8,380 bases of DNA from JAJRXG01 sp047634015 (GCA_047634015.1 JBLIDB010000217.1:1-8380); one strand, 5' to 3'; counted from the first letter of the stretch, positions 1-7,017 are shown. Program-made: numbers and translations. The notes: generated by a model not told the origin, from the sequence alone.

Positions 1-132
1 ATCATCAATATCTTTTCCATTAAATAGCGACTGCCACTCATCCCGAAACTGACTTTCATCAATTTGTATGGATTTACATTGGCTACAAAATAACAGAACA
101 ATTAGGAGATAGAATAAATAAGAATCAGTCAT
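1..132 (-). CDS. DUF1080 / 3-keto-disaccharide hydrolase-type lipoprotein, N-terminal fragment
   Basis: This reading frame starts with ATG at 132-130 and runs 44 codons leftward without a stop to the window edge, so the C-terminal part is missing. Residues 1-19 look like an export signal: a hydrophobic run (YLFYLLIVLLF) followed by Cys16 and Cys19. Either Cys could be the lipid attachment site, although neither lipobox is canonical. Residues 33-44 read WQSLFNGKDIDD, which closely matches the W-x-S-L-F-N-G-K-D-L-D-x-W opening strand of the DUF1080 fold (PF06439). Characterised members of that family hydrolyse 3-keto-glycosides; the family is a concanavalin-like beta sandwich. The gene lies 58 bp behind the esterase on the same strand, so co-transcription is likely. 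The family call rests on one motif plus the signal, and the catalytic residues are outside the window. Confidence 0.72.
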   Translation of the reverse strand, partial: MTDSYLFYLLIVLLFCSQCKSIQIDESQFRDEWQSLFNGKDIDD

Positions 133-190
133 AATCGAATATAAAGAAATTACATAAACTCTCTTATTCAATTCCTTCCCTATTTAAATA

Positions 191-1057
191 TCAATTCACA
201 TGTAGCGAGATGAAAGCTTCTATTTTCTGGAAGGTATCCAACCAATTCAATGGATCAGCCCACCCATGACCTTCCCCTTCATAGATTGTAATTTCATTTG
301 GAACATTCACGGCATCAAGGGCTGCTGCAAGAAGTGGACCTTGGGTAATCGGAATCAATTCATCTTCAGAACCAAAAAATTGAATCGTAGGAACAGAAGA
401 ACTTGAAACTTGCTTCAATGGGCTAATCGCGTCGTAGAATTCAGTATCAGTAATAGGGACACCTGTTAGCAGTTGAAAACTTCCGGCCAAAAGTTGAAAA
501 GATTGTATCTCGCTTTCAATGTAGGATGGATCTAAGAAATATGTCGGTCCAACGATATTGCAGGCAACTTTAATCTTTCTGTTATCATTACGAGAATAAG
601 AGTGCTGTAATATCATATGACCACCGGCACTCACTCCAATCATTACATAACTATCACTAATTCCGTAGTAATCACTTTCTTCGTCGATATGCACCATAAA
701 ATTATCAACGTCATTCAATTGATCCGTCAATGGATAATTCATACCACTGGTCAGTCGATAGTTCATATTCACTACGGCATAATCGGGTAATATCTCTTGG
801 ATAACATCTACCAAATCCGTAACATCCGATTTATCTCCTCCTACCCATGAGCCACCATGCACTAGAACTATAACATCGGTAGTGGAAGCGCTTCTATTGG
901 GTGGTAGATAGACATCGTATTTTTGCTTCACATCTGTGCCATATGAAAGATTTAGCTCTTCAAAGACAACTGACGTGTCCAAAGAAGTATCCTCTTCTTC
1001 AGAAGAACAGCTGAAATACAGCGTAGAAATAAGAAATAAAAAAATGAAGTTGCGCAT
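191..1057 (-). CDS. Lipoprotein alpha/beta-hydrolase (esterase/lipase, BD-FAE/carboxylesterase-like)
   Basis: The 288-residue protein begins with a lipoprotein signal (MRNFIFLFLISTLYFSC, lipid Cys17) and an acidic SSEEED stretch, so it is probably anchored to a membrane on the outside of the cytoplasm. Alpha/beta-hydrolase landmarks are in the usual order: the oxyanion-hole motif HGGSW at 67-71, the nucleophile elbow GVSAGG at 141-146 with Ser143, the acid Asp232 in GSEDELIP, and His264 in GEGHGW. The HGGSW motif with a nearby N-Y-R-L is typical of hormone-sensitive-lipase/BD-FAE esterases that remove acetyl or feruloyl groups from polysaccharides or small esters. The actual ester substrate cannot be read. 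Residues 186-199 hold a doubled heptapeptide (SFQLLAG/SFQLLTG). It lies between the DinB-like gene (95 bp upstream) and the DUF1080 gene (58 bp downstream), all leftward, which fits an extracytoplasmic carbohydrate role. Confidence 0.85.
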   Translation of the reverse strand: MRNFIFLFLISTLYFSCSSEEEDTSLDTSVVFEELNLSYGTDVKQKYDVYLPPNRSASTTDVIVLVHGGSWVGGDKSDVTDLVDVIQEILPDYAVVNMNYRLTSGMNYPLTDQLNDVDNFMVHIDEESDYYGISDSYVMIGVSAGGHMILQHSYSRNDNRKIKVACNIVGPTYFLDPSYIESEIQSFQLLAGSFQLLTGVPITDTEFYDAISPLKQVSSSSVPTIQFFGSEDELIPITQGPLLAAALDAVNVPNEITIYEGEGHGWADPLNWLDTFQKIEAFISLHVN

Positions 1058-1099
1058 ATGAATGTATTGATAGACTTGCTATTTAACCACTTTAAAAGA

Positions 1100-1143
1100 C
1101 CTGTTATTACCAAGGTTTATATAACTCAATGAAATTTAACAGG
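1100..1143. repeat. Short inverted repeat between DinB-like and esterase genes
   Basis: CCTGTTA (1100-1106) is matched by its exact reverse complement TAACAGG (1137-1143) with a 30-nt spacer. It lies in the 95-bp gap between the DinB-like stop and the esterase start. The arms are only 7 bp and no T-run follows on either strand, so a protein-binding site or a weak RNA stem is as likely as chance. No consensus -7 box was found in this gap. Confidence 0.3.
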
Positions 1144-1152
1144 CACATCCCA

Positions 1153-1599
1153 CTAAAGGTTGTCTATCATCCTTCTTAGATAATTAATCTGCCCAAGGTG
1201 ATATGAAAAATGAGATAAGAGATGCATTATGAAGTAACCTGTAGTCATCTCATAGCCCAATACTTGCTCTGGATAGGGAGCGTTCAGGCCATCCTCATTT
1301 AAGTTCTCAAAGGTTCTTGCCAAAACGGCTTGGGTTTCTTCTATCATTATTTGCAATTCAGCCCGAGAAACGCTTTTTCCTTGAAATTCAAAAGCACGAT
1401 CTCTTATGTAAGAGGTCCCACCTAAGCTTTGCCCGATATAAGCATTTAGATTACCGACCAGATGTAAACATAAATTACCCGCTGAATTTGTAACCTCTCC
1501 TTGGACTACCCAAAGATTAGATTCCAATTGAAAGGATTGAATCTCCTTTGACAATTTTGTCAATTCTCGATCAAAGAGCGCACTATACATTTCAGTCAT
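1153..1599 (-). CDS. DinB-superfamily protein (DUF1572-like four-helix metalloprotein)
   Basis: The 148-residue protein has the size and helical pattern of the DinB/YfiT superfamily, four-helix bundles that bind a divalent metal through three histidines. The probable triad is His46 in LCLHLVGN on helix 2, and His130 and His134 in the HLLSHFSYHLGQ helix (H-x3-H); His126 precedes them. The C-terminal H-x-G-Q-I-N-Y-L-R pattern is the usual end of the fold. Some relatives are thiol-dependent transferases or are induced by DNA damage, but many have no known reaction and none can be assigned here. There is no signal peptide, so it is cytoplasmic. The start is ATG at 1599; an in-frame ATG three codons later is also possible. 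It begins 26 bp after the stop of the lyase-like gene, so the two are very likely one transcript. Confidence 0.8.
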   Translation of the reverse strand: MTEMYSALFDRELTKLSKEIQSFQLESNLWVVQGEVTNSAGNLCLHLVGNLNAYIGQSLGGTSYIRDRAFEFQGKSVSRAELQIMIEETQAVLARTFENLNEDGLNAPYPEQVLGYEMTTGYFIMHLLSHFSYHLGQINYLRRMIDNL

Positions 1600-1625
1600 A
1601 TCATTTTTTTAAAATAAAGAATTCG

Positions 1626-2627
1626 CTATTTCATGTTCTTCGGAATTCTGCCAGTCTTAATACTTTCAGACCGCAACGGCCTCCCTACGATTCGCTCTAC
1701 CATCTTTCCAGCTTCTAAGACCTTGTCTATGTCTAATCCGGTATCTATCCCCATCTCATCCATCATGACGACCATATCTTCTGTCGAAACCAGTCCGACA
1801 ATATTAGGATCCCGATAATAGTAAGCTCCAGTTCCTGCGACTGGCACACCATCTACAAAGTTTGCTGGTTGTCCTCCGATGCCGCCCATAGTCGCTTCAT
1901 AATGCGTCATTCCCGCCTGCAGGGCTGCTAATACATTCGCCAAACCCCAACCTCTGGTTGTATGTAAATGCACTATATGTTTAGAAGGATCTGGAAGCTG
2001 CTCCAAAAGCATAGAGAAATAACGATATATGCGATCAGGGGAAGCAGATCCGTCATGATCTGCATGCTCAACATCATACGCACCTATATCAAACCAACGC
2101 TTCGTAAATTCAATTGCTTTACTCATCTCCGTTGGTCCTTCTATAGGGCAACCCCAGATCGTACTTACTGTTCCGTTGACTTTAATCCCTGCATCATTAG
2201 CCATCTTAATATATTGCTCACTCATCCTCCAATACTCTTCTAAAGACAAGCCTGAATTCTGACGATGATGAGATTCACTCGTAGAGACCATCAATAGAAT
2301 ACGATCCGGACCATATCCATCTAACTTGGCTTGAATGGCCCGCTCCACGGCCTTCTCTCTTATTGTTACAGCCGTAATACAGACATCTTCTAACAAATGA
2401 CCTACTCTTTTACTTGTTCGAATTCGACGCATTACTTCATCGGCATCTCGGAACTGCGGCATTCCTCTGGGATTGCCAAAATTCGTTATTTCCATATTTT
2501 TAAAACCACATAAGATCTGTTGTTCCGCTAACCATACCTTGGCATCTGTGGGTATAAACTTCTCTTCGTGTTGAAAACCATCTCTTACTGTGATATCACC
2601 GATGGTTACTTTTGATGGATACTTCAT
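1626..2627 (-). CDS. HMG-CoA-lyase-like DRE-TIM metalloenzyme with Gln in place of the catalytic Cys
   Basis: The 333-residue protein is colinear with HMG-CoA lyase (HMGL-like family, DRE-TIM barrel). Visible landmarks are GDITVRDGFQ at 10-19 (Arg15/Asp16 of the R-D-G-x-Q motif), EITNFGNPRGMPQ with Glu46, VSTSESHHRQN at 114-124, GTVSTIWGCPIEG at 152-164, Asp190, and the metal ligands His220 and His222 in VHLHTTRG. These match substrate- and metal-site positions of the family. The G-loop, which in true lyases reads GLGGCP and supplies the catalytic Cys, reads GIGGQP (249-254) here, with Gln253. It is followed by an apparent insertion of roughly 14 residues before STEDMV. A standard HMG-CoA lyase reaction is therefore doubtful; a related C-C bond cleavage or condensation on another substrate is my inference. 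No signal peptide is seen, so it is cytoplasmic. It is first in the leftward gene set. Confidence 0.82.
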   Translation of the reverse strand: MKYPSKVTIGDITVRDGFQHEEKFIPTDAKVWLAEQQILCGFKNMEITNFGNPRGMPQFRDADEVMRRIRTSKRVGHLLEDVCITAVTIREKAVERAIQAKLDGYGPDRILLMVSTSESHHRQNSGLSLEEYWRMSEQYIKMANDAGIKVNGTVSTIWGCPIEGPTEMSKAIEFTKRWFDIGAYDVEHADHDGSASPDRIYRYFSMLLEQLPDPSKHIVHLHTTRGWGLANVLAALQAGMTHYEATMGGIGGQPANFVDGVPVAGTGAYYYRDPNIVGLVSTEDMVVMMDEMGIDTGLDIDKVLEAGKMVERIVGRPLRSESIKTGRIPKNMK

Positions 2628-2939
2628 CTTTACTTATTTTTTTCTACCACGACACTGGCTACGAATGGGTTTAGGACTATTCTGTTTCTAAACCATTCGT
2701 TTTGTAGACATGCCCAAAGAAATTCTCTTGATAATTTCCTCAATTGAATTTCGTATCGGTATATATTCATAATAAAACTAAAGCGTTACTTATCGAATAG
2801 TTCATAAATACGCCAAAATTCTTCAACGAATTAAATATAAGGAATTGTTCTATTTTAACGTGGCTTTCAATCTTTAGCAGGGTTCTCTAAAAGTTACTAA
2901 TGTTATTCTTAATTTGTGGGATCGAAAAACAATGGAAAT
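2628..2939. other. Divergent intergenic region between lyase-like gene and dehydrogenase operon
   Basis: This 312-bp AT-rich stretch must hold the promoters of both divergent transcription units. It contains a strong inverted repeat at 2661-2700 and an imperfect direct repeat (TATCG plus TTCATAA) at 2754-2772 and 2791-2807. For the rightward unit the best Bacteroidota-type -7 candidate is TTAATTTG at 2909-2916, one mismatch from TAnnTTTG, but I see no TTG -33 box at the right distance, so it is weak. No TAnnTTTG box could be found for the leftward unit. I found no RNA gene or small ORF with coding character. Confidence 0.5.
2661..2700. promoter_or_regulatory. Inverted repeat / hairpin upstream of the lyase-like gene
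   Basis: ACGAATGGGTTTAG (2661-2674) is matched by CTAAACCATTCGT (2688-2700). The arms pair over 13 bp with one bulged G and enclose a 13-nt loop. The structure lies 34-73 nt before the ATG of the lyase-like gene and about 240 bp before the small-subunit start. No run of T follows on the strand leaving a gene, so a terminator is unlikely. It could be an operator for a dimeric regulator shared by the divergent units, or a leader-RNA hairpin of the leftward transcript. Confidence 0.5.
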
Positions 2940-3494
2940 ATGAAAAGAAGATCGGCGCTAAAAGGGCTATCCGCACTTGCTATTGGAGTTACATTATTTC
3001 CAAGCTGCAGTGATCAATTAGCATTAGATCCTAACATTACAGAGGGGCTAATATTCAGCGAGAAGCAAAGTATGTGGATCGAAACGATATCAGATGCAAT
3101 ATTACCAAAGGAGGGCCTAAATCTAACAGCGTTCGAAACGTTTCCGGAATTCGTTTCTAAAATGATTCCATTTGAAAAACCAGCTGAAGATCAAATAGCA
3201 TTTGTTCGTGGTTATAATAATTGTACCGACGAAATAAGAGAGATGTTTACATCCAATATCGACAAGGTCGGTCCTGAGCAGATTATAGAATACTTCGGGG
3301 ATATATTGAACCATGTTTCTGAAGTCAGAATAGAGGACGCTGAAGAAGCTCAAATAATTGCCGATAAATCATTTTTTTGTAAAGAACTTCGATCGCTAAG
3401 TATCCGTCATTTAACCTCATCGAAGGAGTATCAAGAAGGAATATTAGAATACCAATTAGTGCCAGGATTCTATAATGCTTGTGTACCCGTCTAA
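2940..3494 (+). CDS. Gluconate 2-dehydrogenase subunit 3-like small subunit with Tat lipoprotein signal
   Basis: The 184-residue protein resembles the small subunit family of membrane FAD dehydrogenases (Gluconate_2-dh3, PF13618). The N-terminus MKRRSALKGL plus a hydrophobic stretch is a twin-arginine signal, and LFPSC gives a lipobox with Cys23. Family traits include W-I-E-T-I-S-D-A-I-L-P-K (46-57), typical of the first helix, and the closing YQLVPGFYNACVP (171-183). I chose ATG 2940 because the twin arginines should be near the N-terminus; an in-frame GTG at 2916 would add eight residues and lacks support. These subunits carry the signal-less flavoprotein through the Tat pathway and may help cofactor loading. 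The flavoprotein gene follows after 12 bp, so the two form an operon. The family assignment relies on the ends of the protein and the partner gene; the middle is divergent. Confidence 0.8.
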   Translation: MKRRSALKGLSALAIGVTLFPSCSDQLALDPNITEGLIFSEKQSMWIETISDAILPKEGLNLTAFETFPEFVSKMIPFEKPAEDQIAFVRGYNNCTDEIREMFTSNIDKVGPEQIIEYFGDILNHVSEVRIEDAEEAQIIADKSFFCKELRSLSIRHLTSSKEYQEGILEYQLVPGFYNACVPV

Positions 3495-3506
3495 TTATAA
3501 TTAAAT

Positions 3507-5204
3507 ATGCAAAATTCAAACATATACGACGCAATAGTCATAGGAGCTGGAATGAGTGGAAGTTGGGCCGCCAAGGAACTTTGTGAACGAGGATTAAAAA
3601 CACTTGTCATAGAAAGAGGTAGAGATGTGAAGCATATTACAGACTACCCTACTACAAATCTGAATCCATGGGAATTCGAACATAGAGGTCAAATCTCGAA
3701 CAAAGAGAAAATAGAAAACCCCTCCGTAGCAAGATGTTATGCCTACAAGGAAGATAACAAGCATTTCTTTGTAAAAGATAGTGAACACCCATATATTCAA
3801 GACTCCCCGTTTGATTGGATCCGTGGATATCAAGTGGGTGGCAAATCCCTAATGTGGGCACGACAAACGCAGCGATGGAGTGACTATGATTTCGAGGGTC
3901 CTGCAAGAGACGGATTTGCAGTGGATTGGCCAATTAGATACAAAGATCTGTCAGCCTGGTATAGCAAAGTAGAACAATTCGTAGGTATATCAGGAAACAA
4001 AGACGGACTTGACATGCTTCCTGATGGAGATTTCCTTCCTGCCTGGGAATTGAATTGTGTAGAAAAACATTTTCAATCTGCGGTAAAGAAAAACTATAGA
4101 GATCGCCATGTAATCTATGGTCGCTGCGCGCACATCACAGAGCAACAAGAAATTCACAGACAGCAAGGAAGAGGGCAATGTCAGAATCGAACAGAATGCG
4201 AGCGTGGGTGCCCATTTGGCGGATACTTTAGTGCCAATTCAAGTACTATGCCATGGGCAGCAAAAACGGGTAATATGACGCTACGACCAGATGCAGTAGT
4301 CCATTCTATAATTTACGATGACAAGTCGAATAAGGCTACGGGCGTAAGAGTCATTGATGCGCATAGTAAGGAGACAACGGAATACTTCGCAAAAGTTGTA
4401 TTTCTAAATGCAGGAGCCATAAACTCCAATTTGGTATTGCTCAACTCAACTTCAGATAGATTCCCTGAAGGTTTGGGTAATGATAGCGGTACGCTGGGCA
4501 AGTATGTTGCCTTTCATAATTATAGAGCTCAGGTCTCTGGAATTTGTGAAACGTATACAGATCAGACTTCTAAAGGTCGCCGACCTACAAATGCATATCT
4601 GCCAAGATTTAGAAATCTCCATAAGCAAGAGACCGAGTTTTTGAGAGGTTATGCCGCAGGATTCAACTCTGGAAGAGGCACCTCAAGATCTCACGAAGGG
4701 CTTGGCCAAACTCTCCGTGACAATCTCTTTGCCAATCCAACTTTGGGGCCATGGCGAGTTTCTTCACACATGATGGGAGAAACAATTCCTAAGGAGTCCA
4801 ATTATGTATCCTTGGATACCGAGCAACGTGATGAATGGGGTATGCCACTTGTCCATATTAATGTTCGATATGATGACAATGATGAAAAAATGATCGCGGA
4901 CTATCACGAACAGATGAGTGACATGTTTGAAAAAGCCGGATTTGTAGATATAAAAACCAATGATGACCATCGAATTCCAGGATTAGATATCCATGAAATG
5001 GGTGGCGCTCGCATGGGTAATGATCCAAAATCATCTGTACTTAATGGCTGGCATCAAGTTCATGGTGCTAAGAATGTGTTTGTAACCGATGGCGCTTGTA
5101 TGACTTCTACTTCTACACAAAATCCGTCTCTTACTTATATGGCGATGGCAGCAAGGGCAGCAAACTATGCTGCGGATGAATTGAAGAAGGGTGAATTGGG
5201 ATAG
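3507..5204 (+). CDS. GMC-type FAD sugar/glycoside dehydrogenase flavoprotein with probable Fe-S motif
   Basis: The 565-residue protein is a GMC oxidoreductase of the gluconate-2-dehydrogenase/glucoside-3-dehydrogenase type. It opens with an FAD Rossmann motif (IVIGAGMSGS, glycines 13, 15 and 18), then Glu36 at the end of the second strand, and the second FAD region GYQVGGKSLMW (108-118). The C-terminal domain has HEMGGARMG (496-504, catalytic His496) and TQNPSLTYM with Asn539, the usual His/Asn pair. Cys225, Cys231 and Cys235 form C-x5-C-x3-C followed by PFGGYFS, the spacing of the [3Fe-4S] ligands in bacterial FAD-glucose dehydrogenase catalytic subunits. There is no signal peptide, so export with the upstream Tat subunit is expected. 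The substrate is a sugar or glycoside by family; C3 oxidation is suggested, not shown, by the DUF1080 gene nearby. No cytochrome c gene follows. Confidence 0.9.
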   Translation: MQNSNIYDAIVIGAGMSGSWAAKELCERGLKTLVIERGRDVKHITDYPTTNLNPWEFEHRGQISNKEKIENPSVARCYAYKEDNKHFFVKDSEHPYIQDSPFDWIRGYQVGGKSLMWARQTQRWSDYDFEGPARDGFAVDWPIRYKDLSAWYSKVEQFVGISGNKDGLDMLPDGDFLPAWELNCVEKHFQSAVKKNYRDRHVIYGRCAHITEQQEIHRQQGRGQCQNRTECERGCPFGGYFSANSSTMPWAAKTGNMTLRPDAVVHSIIYDDKSNKATGVRVIDAHSKETTEYFAKVVFLNAGAINSNLVLLNSTSDRFPEGLGNDSGTLGKYVAFHNYRAQVSGICETYTDQTSKGRRPTNAYLPRFRNLHKQETEFLRGYAAGFNSGRGTSRSHEGLGQTLRDNLFANPTLGPWRVSSHMMGETIPKESNYVSLDTEQRDEWGMPLVHINVRYDDNDEKMIADYHEQMSDMFEKAGFVDIKTNDDHRIPGLDIHEMGGARMGNDPKSSVLNGWHQVHGAKNVFVTDGACMTSTSTQNPSLTYMAMAARAANYAADELKKGELG

Positions 5205-5268
5205 AACTAATGAAGAAAGACAAAAGTACTATTGTACCTAAGTCATTCTGAAAAGTAAATTTTAGAAA

Positions 5269-7017
5269 TTAGAAAACCGCATTCTCTAACTGAACATCCG
5301 CGTACTTCCAAGCCTCTTCAAATTCTTTTTCTATTTTCGATGCTTGATCCATTTTACCCTGAGCAATAAGGCTTTGATGTAAACCTTTCAGTGACCATCC
5401 ATTAGAAGGAAATTCGTCAAGCTCTTCTTTGAATACTTTCTCGGCCTTCTGAAAATCCTCATTTTTTAATAACGCCGCTCCTAAGGATTGTCTTACTTCG
5501 TAATAAAAAAGTGGAGGCTCCATATAGATTAATTCGTCTTGTGCGGTTACAGCTTTTGTCAAGAACTCAACTTTCTTATCTCCTCTTCCTTCTTGACCAT
5601 TAATCTCTGCATTTAGGATATTGATTGCTATTTCAGTGTTGAGAATCGTAGGAAACTGTGGATCATCTTGTTCTCTCAATTTTTCATTATGTAGTCCTTT
5701 TTCTAAAATTGCTAATTGTTCTTTGGCCTTGCCCAATTTACCTTTTTTAGCAAAGGCCATTCCCCAAGCATAATGCCACATATTAGTCGAGTACAAGAAT
5801 CCCGGGTCAGGAGCAGAAGTTTCTAAAACCTCATCCCACTTCCCAAATCTTAGCAGCGTTAATATTTCAATAGGTTTAAACAATTCAATCATAGGCACTG
5901 CGGCTGCCATCGCATAGGGTACTTTATCATCTAACTTTCGAGATGCCTCAATGGCCTTTTCACTGCTCCCTTGCATGGCCGCCGTAAACCATAAGAAGTG
6001 AATATTGTGTGGATAATAGAGCGCTGGATACACCCCTTGCGCATTAGATTCCATTATATAGTGCTCATCTGCAATTATAGCTCGCTCATTAGCAAGTAAG
6101 GCATCATTAAATCGTCCTACTCTAATATAAATATGAGAAGGCATATGAATCAAATGCCCAAATGGATATGCCAACTCCGTAAGCCTATCTGCACTTGCTA
6201 ATGCCAACTTAGGATGGACGGCTTCTGTAAGATGAATATAATAATGATTGGCGCCAGGGTGATCCGGATCCTTTTCAATAATATAATCTAAAAGAGCTTG
6301 CACCTCTCTCGTCTCTGGTTTTGGAGAATTATCTTCCTCCCAATAATTCCACGGCATCAGGTCCATTAAAGATTCGGCGTATAGCGTTAGGACATCCAAA
6401 TCCTCACGATATCTCGAAGCAATGTACTTCATCTCCTCAGCGTATGCAACGTCCAGTTCCGAACGATCCTCCAGAGTTACTGACACATACCTATGCCTCA
6501 AAGCTAAAATCAATGCTTTCTCTTTTTCACTTACTAATTTTGATTTCTCTTTTGCAAGAATCGTGTATTTAAAAGCATCTTCAACTTGAGCATCCGGCAT
6601 TGGAACATTGATATTTGGGCCTAATGAAAGGGCGACACCCCAATAGCACATAGCACAATCGGGATCTAATCTTATTCCTTCTTTAAAGGATTGCTCTGCT
6701 TCGAGATGATTAAATCCATATAATTGTAGCATTCCTTGATTGAAAAACACTTTGGCTTCTTCCGTCGCAGAAATATTCATGTGATTCGTCCAAGTCGCTT
6801 CCATTTTGACTGCCAATGGTTGCATAAAGCACTCAATCTCACGTTCTATTCGACCTATTGGAGCGCATATGCTACTCCTCTTGAAATACGCTTTTTCAGA
6901 TTCCCCTGCAACTTGATTATCAGGTGAGAAAAAGACAAAAGACGTGGCAAGAATAGCAAACAGCAATAGTACAATGACTACTGTGAATTTATTATTAATT
7001 AATTTCAAAACAGTCAT
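5269..7017 (-). CDS. Membrane-anchored TPR-family protein with conserved His/Cys motifs
   Basis: The 582-residue protein has one N-terminal hydrophobic segment (about 12-31), probably an uncleaved anchor with the rest in the periplasm. Helical TPR-like units follow: FFNQGMLQLYGFNHLEAEQS (91-110) with a paired helix ending in DPDCAMCYWG (118-127), and further units near 300-320, 410-440 and 505-560. The family is a widespread group of uncharacterised TPR proteins marked by C-A-M-x-Y-W-G-x-A-L-x-L-G-P-N, NHYYIHLTEA (257-266), GHLIHMPSHIYIRVGR (287-302) and YYPHNIHFL (334-342), all present here. So many conserved His residues exceed what a plain scaffold needs and suggest ligand, metal or catalytic function, but none is established. 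It converges on the flavoprotein gene with 64 bp between the stops and no clear terminator hairpin. A functional link to the dehydrogenase is possible but unsupported. Confidence 0.8.
   Translation of the reverse strand: MTVLKLINNKFTVVIVLLLFAILATSFVFFSPDNQVAGESEKAYFKRSSICAPIGRIEREIECFMQPLAVKMEATWTNHMNISATEEAKVFFNQGMLQLYGFNHLEAEQSFKEGIRLDPDCAMCYWGVALSLGPNINVPMPDAQVEDAFKYTILAKEKSKLVSEKEKALILALRHRYVSVTLEDRSELDVAYAEEMKYIASRYREDLDVLTLYAESLMDLMPWNYWEEDNSPKPETREVQALLDYIIEKDPDHPGANHYYIHLTEAVHPKLALASADRLTELAYPFGHLIHMPSHIYIRVGRFNDALLANERAIIADEHYIMESNAQGVYPALYYPHNIHFLWFTAAMQGSSEKAIEASRKLDDKVPYAMAAAVPMIELFKPIEILTLLRFGKWDEVLETSAPDPGFLYSTNMWHYAWGMAFAKKGKLGKAKEQLAILEKGLHNEKLREQDDPQFPTILNTEIAINILNAEINGQEGRGDKKVEFLTKAVTAQDELIYMEPPLFYYEVRQSLGAALLKNEDFQKAEKVFKEELDEFPSNGWSLKGLHQSLIAQGKMDQASKIEKEFEEAWKYADVQLENAVF

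Noticed and set aside
1633..1818. Open frame on the plus strand inside the lyase-like gene
   Set aside because: It is antisense to a gene with clear family motifs, and its product has low-complexity Ser/Ile content and no recognisable domain.
1626..2627. Naming the DRE-TIM protein as HMG-CoA lyase (mvaB)
   Set aside because: The catalytic Cys of the G-loop is Gln here, so the specific name would overstate what the sequence supports.
2916..2939. GTG start eight codons upstream for the small subunit
   Set aside because: It puts a polar MGSKNNGN segment before the twin-arginine signal, which normally lies at the very N-terminus, and the region overlaps the only candidate -7 box. ATG 2940 fits better.
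3652..3933. Open frames on the minus strand inside the flavoprotein gene
   Set aside because: They overlap the conserved FAD-binding region in antisense, have no signal or domain features, and are explained as shadows.
5225..5238. GTAC-TATT-GTAC stem between the convergent genes as a terminator
   Set aside because: Only four base pairs and no T-run on either strand, so it is not a credible terminator.
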